From: Hymenobacter polaris
GTDB lineage: Bacteria > Bacteroidota > Bacteroidia > Cytophagales > Hymenobacteraceae
Reading direction: 5' to 3'
Assembly (NCBI RefSeq): GCF_012927305.1
Contig: NZ_JABBGH010000003.1
Location: forward strand, 992,001-1,056,000
DNA: 64,000 bases
Part shown: positions 25,872 to 33,988 of the stretch, piece after piece
How the letters are laid out: every line of letters starts with the position of its first letter
Numbering within the stretch: the stretch's first letter is position 1
Notes under the pieces: generated by a model
Databases searched by the model: none
What the model was told of the DNA's origin: nothing
What the model saw: the letters and a program-made list of their open reading frames with translations, nothing else
Made by a program: the position numbers and the translations under genes

Positions 25872-27917
25872 ATGCATTGCATTGCGCTACGCAACTGGGC
25901 CAGCCGCCGACCTACCACCTGGCGCTGGCTGGCGGCCCTTTTACTGCTCGGCACCCTAGGCAGCTGGCCGAACCCAGCGCGGGCCCAAACCAGCCAAACC
26001 CTGCTGCAAGCCAACGGCCCCAAAATAGTAAATGCCAGCGGCCAGGAGGTCATTTTGAAAGGCATGAACCTGGGCGGCTGGATGCTGCAGGAAGGCTACA
26101 TGCTAAAGCCCGGCTTTGGCGGCACTCAGGGCGCCGTGAAAAAGCGGCTCTACGATTTCGGTTACACCGACGCGCAAGTGGAGGCGTTTTACCAGGGCTG
26201 GCGCGATAACTTCATCACCAAGGCCGACATCGACTACCTGGCGGCCAAGGGCTTCAACTGCGTGCGCCTGCCGCTGCACTACGAGCTGTTTCTGACGGCC
26301 CGCCAGCGCGCCCTGCGCACCCAGGTCAGCAAGGGCACCGTCACCTACGCCGCCTACCTCGACTCGCTCACGAGCTGGCACGTGAACAACCGCCTATTCA
26401 CCGACCCCAGCACCCTGGAGGGCATCCGGCTGGTAGATGAAGTGCTGAGCTGGTGCGGCGCCAACGGCCTGTACGTGGTGCTCGACCTGCACGCCGCGCC
26501 CGGCGCCCAGGGCAGCGACACCAACATCTCAGACGCGCTGCTGCCCAGCGGCAACGGCTTCTGGACCTACGCCACCAACCAGGAGGTCACCAACCGCTTG
26601 TGGCAGGCCCTGGCTACCCGCTACCAGGGCGACCCGCGCATTGCCATGTACGACCTCATTAACGAGCCCAACAACATCCCCAACGTGGGCAGCCAAAACG
26701 GCAACCAGCGCCTGCACGACGTGCTGCAGCGCCTCATCAATACCGTGCGGGCCACCGGCGACCAGCACCTGCTTTTGCTGGAGGGCAATGGCTACGGCAA
26801 CAACTACGACTACATGGAGAAGCGCACCTTCACCAATACGGCCAACCTGGTGTATAACTCGCACCGCTACGATGCGCCGGCCTACCCGCTCAGCAACGAC
26901 GTGAACGCCAGCGGCGGCAGCGCCAACCAGCTCAGCCTCATTGGCAACCTCACGCGCTTTCGCACCGATAATAACGTGCCCATCTGGGTGGGCGAAACCG
27001 GCGAAAACACCGCCGCCTGGATGCGCGAGGCGGCCACCAACCTGCTGAGCGTGGGCATCGGCTACTGCCACTGGACGCTCAAGCGCTTCGAGAACGGCCC
27101 CAACGCGGCACTTTTCCACATCAACCCGCCCTACATCGTGGACTACGGCACCAACCTGAGTCAGGTGCTGGAAAACGTTAAATTTGCCAACTGCCAGCTC
27201 AACGATGGCACGCTGAGCGCCGTGGCGCCCAACATCACCGGCACGGTGCGCGCCGCCCAGCCCCCCCTAGGCAAGGTCATCACCCTCAAGGCGGTAGATG
27301 GCGGCGGCTACCTCTCGGGCGAGAATGGCCAGCAGCCGATGAACGCCAGCCACGCTACGGCCAGTGCCAGCGAGCAGTTTGCGGTGCTGAGCGCGGGCAA
27401 TGGCAAGGTGTACTTGCGTAGCCAGAGCAAGTACGTGAGCAGCGAGAACGGCCAGCAAGCCATGACCTGCACCCGCGCCACCGCTGGCTACTGGGAGGCC
27501 TTCGACTGGATTGTGAACGCCGACAGCACCATCACCCTAGGGGGCTTCAACGGCCGCTACGTGGCCAGTGGGGGCGGCCAAGCGCCCGCCAACTGCAACC
27601 AATACGTGGTCAGCTCCCGCGCGGCCTTTACCGTGCGCACCGTAGGCACCGCCCTGGCCGCCAAGCCCAGCGCCGCCCCAGCCGGCACCGCCTACCCCAA
27701 CCCCGTGGCCGACCGCCTCACGTATGCGCTGCCCACTGGCACCCGCGCCCACACGGTGGAAGTAGTGGATGCCACTGGCCGCGTGGTGCTGGCGCGCAGC
27801 TACGGCGATACGGGCGCGCAGCACGCCCTCGACACCTCGGGGCTGCCTAGGGGGATTTACGTAGTGAAGCTGGTAGGCGAGGGCTTCGCGCAGTCATTTA
27901 AGGTGGCGAAGGAGTAG
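25872..27917 (+). CDS. Secreted family 5 glycoside hydrolase with beta-trefoil and T9SS domains
   Basis: 681 residues. Signal peptide to about residue 39 (PARAQ). GH5 catalytic barrel about 45-440: KGMNLGGWMLQEGYM, GFNCVRLPLHYELF, VVLDLHAAPGAQ, acid/base Glu265 in LINEPN, nucleophile Glu375 in IWVGETGEN. This start resembles exo-beta-1,3-glucanases more than cellulases, so a beta-glucan substrate is favoured (inference). Residues about 465-605 form a fascin-like beta-trefoil with repeats YLSGENGQQPMNA, YVSSENGQQAMTC and YVASGGGQAPANC. The last ~70 residues (AYPNPVADRL onwards) are a T9SS sorting domain. The frame is open from 25668; the ATG at 25872 begins the signal peptide. The stop codon lies in palindrome A5. 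Confidence 0.92.
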   Translation: MHCIALRNWASRRPTTWRWLAALLLLGTLGSWPNPARAQTSQTLLQANGPKIVNASGQEVILKGMNLGGWMLQEGYMLKPGFGGTQGAVKKRLYDFGYTDAQVEAFYQGWRDNFITKADIDYLAAKGFNCVRLPLHYELFLTARQRALRTQVSKGTVTYAAYLDSLTSWHVNNRLFTDPSTLEGIRLVDEVLSWCGANGLYVVLDLHAAPGAQGSDTNISDALLPSGNGFWTYATNQEVTNRLWQALATRYQGDPRIAMYDLINEPNNIPNVGSQNGNQRLHDVLQRLINTVRATGDQHLLLLEGNGYGNNYDYMEKRTFTNTANLVYNSHRYDAPAYPLSNDVNASGGSANQLSLIGNLTRFRTDNNVPIWVGETGENTAAWMREAATNLLSVGIGYCHWTLKRFENGPNAALFHINPPYIVDYGTNLSQVLENVKFANCQLNDGTLSAVAPNITGTVRAAQPPLGKVITLKAVDGGGYLSGENGQQPMNASHATASASEQFAVLSAGNGKVYLRSQSKYVSSENGQQAMTCTRATAGYWEAFDWIVNADSTITLGGFNGRYVASGGGQAPANCNQYVVSSRAAFTVRTVGTALAAKPSAAPAGTAYPNPVADRLTYALPTGTRAHTVEVVDATGRVVLARSYGDTGAQHALDTSGLPRGIYVVKLVGEGFAQSFKVAKE

Positions 27918-28055
27918 CCTTAGTCCGAGGCAAAACAGGCGGTCATGCTGAGCTTGCCGAAGCATCTCTACCGAACAATAGCCCTAGGGGTCGTTCGGTA
28001 GAGATGCTTCGGCAAGCTCAGCATGACCGCCTGTTTTGCCTCGGACTAAGGCTAC
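27914..28055. repeat. Palindromic repeat, family A copy 5: 63-nt perfect arms across two stop codons
   Basis: Arm 27914-27976 is an exact reverse complement of 27993-28055; the 16-nt loop reads AATAGCCCTAGGGGTC. The left arm contains the TAG stop of the glycoside hydrolase gene and the right arm the stop of ilvA on the opposite strand. It is much longer than the repeat core and would form a strong hairpin on both transcripts, presumably a bidirectional terminator. Confidence 0.95.
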
Positions 28056-29317
28056 ACCAGCAAACTCAGGAAATCCTGCTGCCCGTTCAGGTACTCGTAG
28101 CCGAAGCCCTCGGCGGCCATGCGGGCCATGATGCCGGCCTCGTCGCCGGGCTGGCGCACCTCTACGCCGATGAAAACGGGGCCCTTCTCCTTGTTGTTCT
28201 TCTTAATGTACTGAAACTGGATGATGTCCTCGCCCTCGGCCAGCACGTTGTTGACGAAGCGGCGCAGGGCGCCCGGCGCCTGATTGAAGGTGACCAGGAA
28301 GTAGTGCTTGCGGCCCTGGTGGCGCTGGGCCCGCTCCTGGATGTCGGCCATGCGGGTGATGTCGTTGTTAGAGCCGCTCACCACGCACACCACCGTTTTG
28401 CCGCGTATCTCGGCGGCGTAGTCGTGCAGGGCCGAGATGGCCAGTGTGCCGGCCGGCTCCAGCACCATGCCCTCCTCGTTGTACATCTTCAGCAAATCCA
28501 CGCATACCTGGCCCTCGGGCACCAGGTGCACCTCGTCGAGCAGGGCCTGGCAGATGCTGAAGGTCAGCTCGCCGGGGCACTTCACGGCCGCGCCATCCAC
28601 GAAGGTATCGAGGGTGTCGAGCGCTTGTCGGCGCCCGGCCGCAATGGCTTTGTGCATGCTGGGGGCCCCTAGGGGCTGCACCCCCACCAGCCGGGTGTGG
28701 GGGCTGAGCTGCCGAAACACGCTGGCCACCCCCGACGCCAGCCCGCCCCCGCCGATGGGCAGAAAGCAGTAGTCAATCGGGCTTTTGGCGGCCTTCAGTA
28801 TCTCCAGCCCCACCGTGGCCTGCCCCTCCACGATGGCCAAATCATCAAACGGCGGCACAAAGGTGGCCGCCTGCGCCTGGCAAAACGCTTGCGCAGCGGC
28901 GGCGCACTCGTCGAAGTTGCGCCCCGTCAGGTGCACCGTCACCCACTCGCCGCCGAAAAGGCGCACCTTATCCACCTTCTGGGCGGGCGTTTGAGCGGGC
29001 ATGAAGATGTCGCCGTACAGCCCCAGCAGCTGGCAGGCATAGGCCACGCCCTGGGCGTGGTTGCCCGCGCTGGCGCACCCAATGCGCCGCGCCGGCTCGG
29101 TGGCCGCCAGCGCCGCCATCTTGTTGTAGGCCCCCCGAATCTTGTATGAGCGCACCACCTGCAAGTCCTCGCGCTTGAGCAGCACCGTGGCCGCGTAGGC
29201 GCGCGACAGCCCTAGGTTCTCAATCAGCGGCGTTTTGGCAATCACGCCCTTGAGGCGGCGGGCGGCCGCCTCCACTGCTTCGAGGGTAACGGGGGTGGCG
29301 GTGGCTAGGTCGGGCAT
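28052..29317 (-). CDS. ilvA: Threonine ammonia-lyase, biosynthetic
   Basis: 421 residues. Converts threonine to 2-oxobutanoate, the first step specific to isoleucine. PLP lysine in VVRSYKIRGAYNKM, then CASAGNHAQGVAYACQ, the glycine-rich phosphate loop IGGGGLASG and VVCVVSGSNNDITR. The last ~85 residues (RKHYFLVTFNQAPGALRRFVNNV to the end) form a single ACT-like regulatory domain, as in the ~420-residue Bacillus type rather than the 514-residue E. coli type. Last gene of the leu-ilv cluster; separated from the methyltransferase by repeat A6. Its stop lies inside palindrome A5. Confidence 0.95.
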   Translation of the reverse strand: MPDLATATPVTLEAVEAAARRLKGVIAKTPLIENLGLSRAYAATVLLKREDLQVVRSYKIRGAYNKMAALAATEPARRIGCASAGNHAQGVAYACQLLGLYGDIFMPAQTPAQKVDKVRLFGGEWVTVHLTGRNFDECAAAAQAFCQAQAATFVPPFDDLAIVEGQATVGLEILKAAKSPIDYCFLPIGGGGLASGVASVFRQLSPHTRLVGVQPLGAPSMHKAIAAGRRQALDTLDTFVDGAAVKCPGELTFSICQALLDEVHLVPEGQVCVDLLKMYNEEGMVLEPAGTLAISALHDYAAEIRGKTVVCVVSGSNNDITRMADIQERAQRHQGRKHYFLVTFNQAPGALRRFVNNVLAEGEDIIQFQYIKKNNKEKGPVFIGVEVRQPGDEAGIMARMAAEGFGYEYLNGQQDFLSLLV

Positions 29318-29341
29318 GGGTTTTCTGTAACTGATTATAAT

Positions 29342-29442
29342 AGAACGTCATGCTGAGCGAAGTCGAAGTATCTCTACTACGCCGTCAGGGTATCGTTCAA
29401 CGATGCGGTAGAGATGCTTCGACTTCGCTCAGCATGACGTTC
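29342..29442. repeat. Palindromic repeat, family A copy 6 (variant)
   Basis: Arms AGAACGTCATGCTGAGCGAA and complement. The arm reads GAGCGAAGTCGAAG where other copies read GAGCTTGCCGAAG, and the change is compensated in the other arm. Located between the methyltransferase and ilvA genes. Confidence 0.9.
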
Positions 29443-29464
29443 CTTTTTGCTTATTTCCCCTCCT

Positions 29465-30226
29465 TCACTCCGCCGGCCGCTCCGCCACGATGCGCAGCCG
29501 CTTGTAGTCGGCCACCCAGCGGCCCTCGTGCCACAGCGCGGGGCGCAGCTGCTCCACGGTAGCGGCCAGCACGGCGGCGCGCTCGGCATCGGAGAGGCCG
29601 GCGAAGAAGTAGCCGCCGAATTGATTAAGCCAGTCGGCCAGGCCGGTTTCGGGGTCGGCCAGCGGGGTGGGGCGGTCGAAGTGCAGCGCCAGCCGCACCC
29701 GAAAGCCCTGGTGCTCCAGCAGCGAGGCGTACTCGCCCACCGAGGGGAAGTACCACCAGTCGGCCCCCTGGGGCCTAGGGTGCCCGTGCTGGCGCAGCTG
29801 GTGCAGGGTGGCCGCCACAATCTGCGCCACGTTGCCCCGTCCGCCCAGCTCGGCTACCAGGCGCCCGCCCGGCCGCAGGTGCTGGTACACGCGCTGCGCT
29901 ACGGCGGTGGCGGCCGGCATCCAATGCAGCGCCGCGTTGGAGAACACGGCGTCGAACTGCTCGGCAAAGTCGAAGGTGGTGGCGTCGGCCAGCCGGAAGT
30001 CGAGCGCCGGAAACTGCTGCCGGGCCAGCGCCACCATCTCGGGCGAGGCGTCCAGCCCCACCACGGCGGCACCCGCCTGGCCAATCTGCTGCGTCAGCTC
30101 GCCCGAACCGCAGCCCAGGTCCAGGATGGTTTCGCCCGGCTGCGGGGCCAGCAGCGCCACCACGCTCTCGCCGTAGCCGAAAACGAAGTTGTGCTGTTGG
30201 GTGTAGGTAGCGGCGTTCCAGTGCAT
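29465..30226 (-). CDS. Trans-aconitate-methyltransferase-like SAM-dependent methyltransferase
   Basis: 253 residues. Class I SAM fold: MHWNAATYTQQHNFVFGYGESVV lead, ILDLGCGSGELTQQIG (motif I), VGLDASPEMVALARQ, FDAVFSNAALHWMP (motif II with the ALHW of the Tam group) and LRPGGRLVAELGG. The order and the HW motif match trans-aconitate 2-methyltransferases. It lies between ilvC and ilvA in the branched-chain cluster. Yeast trans-aconitate methyltransferase also methylates 3-isopropylmalate, a leucine intermediate, so a role on a pathway intermediate is possible (inference). Cytoplasmic. A different small-molecule substrate cannot be excluded. Confidence 0.8.
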   Translation of the reverse strand: MHWNAATYTQQHNFVFGYGESVVALLAPQPGETILDLGCGSGELTQQIGQAGAAVVGLDASPEMVALARQQFPALDFRLADATTFDFAEQFDAVFSNAALHWMPAATAVAQRVYQHLRPGGRLVAELGGRGNVAQIVAATLHQLRQHGHPRPQGADWWYFPSVGEYASLLEHQGFRVRLALHFDRPTPLADPETGLADWLNQFGGYFFAGLSDAERAAVLAATVEQLRPALWHEGRWVADYKRLRIVAERPAE

Positions 30227-30238
30227 GGTAAAATGTAT

Positions 30239-30306
30239 CGTGGACTCTGTGAGTCCGCGCGTTTGAGTGGTTGAACGTTCATCCGCGCGGACTCACAGAG
30301 TCCACG
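30239..30306. repeat. Palindromic repeat, family B copy 1
   Basis: Arms CGTGGACTCTGTGAGTCCGC plus complement, 23 nt each, loop 22 nt. Each arm also folds on itself (GGACTC-TGT-GAGTCC). Located between ilvC and the methyltransferase gene. Confidence 0.92.
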
Positions 30307-30313
30307 GTACTGC

Positions 30314-31375
30314 TTACGCCTCCACGCTCTCGCCGGTGCGGGAGCGCAGCTCGCGCACGGTGGCGCCGGTGGCCCACAGCTCCGACTCGCGCACTTCCTT
30401 CAGCTCGGCTTCCAGCTCCTGGCGGTAGTTGGGCGTGCTGCCGCGCTCGATGGTGCGGCGGGCTTCTTCGCCGCTGGCTACGCTGTCGTACAGCTCGTTG
30501 AGCACCGGCAGGGTGGCCTCGCGGAACTTGCCCTTCCAGTCGAGGGCGCCGCGCTGGGCGGTTACCGAGCAGTTGGCAAACATCCAGTCCATGCCGTTTT
30601 CGCCTACCAGCGGCACTAGGCTCTGGGTCAGTTCCTCCACCGTTTCGTTGAAGGCCTCGGAGGGCGAGTGACCGCGCTGGCGCAGCACCTGGTACTGGGC
30701 CTCGATGATGCCGGCCAGGGCGCCCATTAGCACGCCGCGCTCGCCGGTGAGGTCCGAGTATACTTCCTTTTTGAAGTCGGTCTCAAATAAGTAGCCCGAG
30801 CCCACGCCGATGCCCATGGCCACGGCCTTCTCGAAGGCCTTGCCGCTGGCATCCTGAAACACGGCGAACGACGAGTTGAGGCCGCCGCCGGCCACGAACA
30901 GGCGGCGCAGGCTGGTGCCGCTGCCCTTGGGCGCCACCAGAATTACGTCGATATCCTTGGCGGGCACGATGCCCGTTTGGTCGTTGAACGTGATGCCGAA
31001 GCCGTGCGAGAAGTACAGCGTCTTGCCCGGCGTGAGATACTTCTGCAGCGTGGGCCACAGCGCAATCTGGCCGGCGTCGCTCAGCAGGTTGCAGATGATG
31101 GTGCCCTTGTCGGCTGCCTCCTCGATGCCAAACAGCGTTTCGCCCGGCACCCAGCCATCCTTGAGAGCGCGCTCGTACGAAGGCGTGCCCTCGCGCTGGC
31201 CCACAATCACGCGGAAGCCGTTGTCGCGCATGTTCAGCGCCTGGCCGGGGCCCTGCACGCCGTAGCCGATTACGGCAATGGTTTCGTCCTTGAGCAGGTT
31301 GAGGGCTGCGGAAAGGGGAAATTCATCGCGGGTGATAACGGTTTCGGGTACGCCGCCAAAGTTGATGGTTGCCAT
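30314..31375 (-). CDS. ilvC: Ketol-acid reductoisomerase
   Basis: 353 residues. Rearranges and reduces acetolactate or acetohydroxybutanoate with NADPH, the second common step of valine/isoleucine synthesis. Nucleotide-binding motif AVIGYGVQGPGQALNMRDNG, VILVAPKGSGTSLRRLF, and the knotted helical domain with metal-binding DLTGERGVLMGALAG and EAFNETVEEL. The GYGVQGPGQALN variant, with Pro after the second Gly pair, is the form seen in Bacteroidota. ATG at 31375. Family B hairpins lie on both sides. Confidence 0.96.
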   Translation of the reverse strand: MATINFGGVPETVITRDEFPLSAALNLLKDETIAVIGYGVQGPGQALNMRDNGFRVIVGQREGTPSYERALKDGWVPGETLFGIEEAADKGTIICNLLSDAGQIALWPTLQKYLTPGKTLYFSHGFGITFNDQTGIVPAKDIDVILVAPKGSGTSLRRLFVAGGGLNSSFAVFQDASGKAFEKAVAMGIGVGSGYLFETDFKKEVYSDLTGERGVLMGALAGIIEAQYQVLRQRGHSPSEAFNETVEELTQSLVPLVGENGMDWMFANCSVTAQRGALDWKGKFREATLPVLNELYDSVASGEEARRTIERGSTPNYRQELEAELKEVRESELWATGATVRELRSRTGESVEA

Positions 31376-31390
31376 AAGGTTGGGTTGTAT

Positions 31391-31468
31391 CGTGGACTCT
31401 GCGAGTCCGCGCGTGAGTTGAAAAAGGTGTGAAAAATCTAGCTAACTCGCGGACTCACAGAGTCCACG
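31391..31468. repeat. Palindromic repeat, family B copy 2
   Basis: CGTGGACTCTGCGAGTCCGC and its near-complement at 31448-31468, one mismatch, loop about 36 nt. Between ilvN and ilvC. Confidence 0.9.
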
Positions 31469-31475
31469 GTACTTT

Positions 31476-32066
31476 TTACATCGTGAACACGTCTTCGCGC
31501 TCGTTCAGGAACTCGTTTTCGGCCACGTCCTCGCTGGGCTCGCGGCGCTCAAACTCTTGAAGCTTGCGGTGAAAGCCGTCGCTGGCCTTGATGATGGCGA
31601 TGCGGGCCGAGCGCACAAACTCGATGAGGCCGTAGGGCTGCAGCACCTGCACCAGCTTGTCGGTTTCCTCGCGGTGGCCGGTGGTTTCGAACACCGTGTA
31701 GTCCTTGCGGATAACCACGGCCCTAGCCCCGTGCTCGCGCAGCAGGCGCTCCACCAGGGCCTTCTCGGCAATCACGTCGGTAGGCACTTTGTAGAGGGCC
31801 ATCTCCTGCCACACCACGTCGGCGTTGGGGTTGTAGTACACCTTGAGCACCTCCACCTGCTTCTCAATCTGCCCGGCCAGCTTGCGCACCACCTCTTCCG
31901 TCTCGGTAATCACGATGTTGAAGCGATGGATGCCCTCCACCTCGGAGGGCGAAGTGTTGAGGCTCTCGATGTTGATTTTGCGCCGCGAGAAGATGATAGC
32001 AATGCGGTTGAGCAAGCCCACCTGGTTTTCGGTGTACGCGGTGATGTTGTATTCCTGGCGTTCCAT
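31476..32066 (-). CDS. ilvN: Acetolactate synthase small (regulatory) subunit
   Basis: 196 residues. N-terminal ACT domain (ERQEYNITAYTENQVGLLNR, FSRRKINIESLNTSPSE, HRFNIVITETEEVVRKL), which in this family binds valine for feedback control of IlvB, then a C-terminal ALS_ss_C-type domain (REHGARAVVIRKDYTVFETTG). It partners IlvB encoded just upstream. The frame is open to 32108 but the ATG at 32066 gives the family start (MERQEYNI). Repeat A7 lies between it and ilvB. Confidence 0.95.
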   Translation of the reverse strand: MERQEYNITAYTENQVGLLNRIAIIFSRRKINIESLNTSPSEVEGIHRFNIVITETEEVVRKLAGQIEKQVEVLKVYYNPNADVVWQEMALYKVPTDVIAEKALVERLLREHGARAVVIRKDYTVFETTGHREETDKLVQVLQPYGLIEFVRSARIAIIKASDGFHRKLQEFERREPSEDVAENEFLNEREDVFTM

Positions 32067-32100
32067 AAAGATTGAGAACGAGAATGTTATGTTTTGGAAG

Positions 32101-32211
32101 GCGGTCATGCTGAGCTTGTCGAAGCATCTCTACCACGCCACCTAGGGGCCCGGCCGGTCGGCAACCAACGAAGCGCTAGAGATGCTTCGGCTGCGCTCAG
32201 CATGACGTTCT
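32101..32211. repeat. Palindromic repeat, family A copy 7
   Basis: Imperfect arms: GGTCATGCTGAGCTTGTCGA on the left and a right arm reading GCTTCGGCTGCGCTCAGCAT, with several mismatches; CCTAGGGG lies in the loop. Between ilvB and ilvN. Confidence 0.85.
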
Positions 32212-32222
32212 TCTTGGAAGCT

Positions 32223-33953
32223 TTAGCGAAGCCGTATCTCTGCCACGCTGCACCCCTGCGGTACCATGGGGAAGATGTTGTTTTCCTTGGTCACCATCAC
32301 TTCGAGCAGGAACGAGCCGGGGTGCGCCAGCATCCGCTCTAGCGCCGGGCGCAGGTCGGCGCGGGCATCCACGCGCTGGCCCTGGATGCGGTAGCCGGCG
32401 GCCACGGCCACGTAGTCGGGGCTTTGGATGTCCACGAACGAGTAGCGGCGCTGGTGGAATAGCTCTTGCCACTGCCGCACCATGCCCAGAAACTGGTTGT
32501 TGAGCACGATAATCTTCACGTCCACGCCCGTTTGCATGATGGTGCCCAGCTCCTGAATGGTCATCTGGATGCCGCCGTCGCCAATCACGGCCACCACCGG
32601 CCGCTCGGGCGCGCCAAACTTGGCCCCGATGGCAGCGGGTAGCGCGAAGCCCATCGTGCCTAGGCCCCCGCTCGTGACGTGGCTGCGCGACTGGTTTTGC
32701 AGGGCGTAGCGGCAGGCCACCATCTGGTGCTGGCCCACGTCCGACACGATTACCGCGTCGCCGCCCGTCAGCTCGTTGAGCTGCTGCAGCACCTCGCCCA
32801 TCGTCAGCTCCTCGGAGGTCGGGAACAGCTCTTCCCGGATTACGGCGTCGATTTCCTGGGCCGTGTAGTCCTGGAAGCGGGCCAGCCACGCGGAGTGCTG
32901 CTTCGGCTCGACCAGGGTCGTGAGCAGGGGTAGGGTTTCCTTGCAGTCGCCCCACACCGGCACAGTGGTTTGCACGTTCTTGTCAATCTCGGTGGGGTCG
33001 ATGTCGAGGTGAATAACCTTGGCTTGCTTAGCGTACTTGTCGAGGCGGCCGGTTACGCGGTCGTCGAAGCGCATGCCGATGGCAATTAGCACGTCGCACT
33101 CGTTGGTGAGCACGTTGGGGCCGTAGTTGCCGTGCATGCCCAGCATGCCCACGTTGAGGGGGTGGCTGGTGGGCAGCGCGCCCACCCCCAGGATGGTCCA
33201 GGCCGCCGGAATGCCCGACTTCTCCACAAACTCCTTGAACTCTTGCTCGGCCTGGCCCAGCACCACGCCCTGTCCCCACAAGATGAACGGCCGCTCGGCC
33301 TGGTTGAGCAGCTCGGCCGCCCGCTCGATGTACTCGCGGCGCACCCTAGGGGCCGGCAGGTAGCTGCGCACGTGGGTGCACGGCCGGTAGGGCGGCGCCT
33401 CAAACGTCTGCATCTGCGCGTTCTTGGTAATGTCCACCAGCACCGGGCCCGGCCGCCCGCTGCGGGCAATGTAGAAGGCCTTGGCCAGCGCCTCGGGTAT
33501 CTCCTCGGCCTTGGTTACCTGGTAGTTCCACTTGGTAACCGGCGTCGTAATGTTGATGATGTCCGTCTCCTGGAAGGCATCGGTGCCCAGCAAATGCGCA
33601 AACACTTGGCCCGTGATGCACACCAGCGGCGTGCTGTCAATCTGGGCATCGGCTAGGCCAGTCACGAGATTGGTAGCGCCCGGCCCGCTGGTGGCCAGCA
33701 CCACGCCCACCCGGCCCGAACTGCGCGCATAGCCCTGCGCCGCGTGGATGGCGCCTTGCTCGTGGCGCACCAGCACGTGGTTGAGCTGCTCCTGAAAGTC
33801 ATAGAGCGCGTCGTACACCGGGATAATGGCCCCGCCGGGGTAGCCAAAAATCGTGTCCACGCCCTCGGCTACCAGGGCTTGCAGCGTGGCTACCGCGCCC
33901 GTGGTGGGGGCGGTTTCGGTAGCGGTGGGGGCAGAAGCGGGTTGAGTTTGCAT
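32223..33953 (-). CDS. ilvB: Acetolactate synthase large (catalytic) subunit
   Basis: 576 residues, a thiamine-diphosphate enzyme that makes acetolactate or acetohydroxybutanoate from pyruvate. Pyr domain with FGYPGGAIIPVYDAL and the ThDP-activating Glu in LVRHEQGAIHAAQGYAR; central FAD-binding region with IGMRFDDRVTGRL; PP domain with VIGDGGIQMTIQELGTIMQ and KIIVLNNQFLGMVRQW (Mg/ThDP GDG...NN motif). It starts 35 nt after ilvD and is followed by ilvN, so the holoenzyme is encoded together. Confidence 0.96.
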   Translation of the reverse strand: MQTQPASAPTATETAPTTGAVATLQALVAEGVDTIFGYPGGAIIPVYDALYDFQEQLNHVLVRHEQGAIHAAQGYARSSGRVGVVLATSGPGATNLVTGLADAQIDSTPLVCITGQVFAHLLGTDAFQETDIINITTPVTKWNYQVTKAEEIPEALAKAFYIARSGRPGPVLVDITKNAQMQTFEAPPYRPCTHVRSYLPAPRVRREYIERAAELLNQAERPFILWGQGVVLGQAEQEFKEFVEKSGIPAAWTILGVGALPTSHPLNVGMLGMHGNYGPNVLTNECDVLIAIGMRFDDRVTGRLDKYAKQAKVIHLDIDPTEIDKNVQTTVPVWGDCKETLPLLTTLVEPKQHSAWLARFQDYTAQEIDAVIREELFPTSEELTMGEVLQQLNELTGGDAVIVSDVGQHQMVACRYALQNQSRSHVTSGGLGTMGFALPAAIGAKFGAPERPVVAVIGDGGIQMTIQELGTIMQTGVDVKIIVLNNQFLGMVRQWQELFHQRRYSFVDIQSPDYVAVAAGYRIQGQRVDARADLRPALERMLAHPGSFLLEVMVTKENNIFPMVPQGCSVAEIRLR

Positions 33954-33988
33954 GGCGTTGTTCTGCTGGTAAGGTGACCCCTAGGGGG

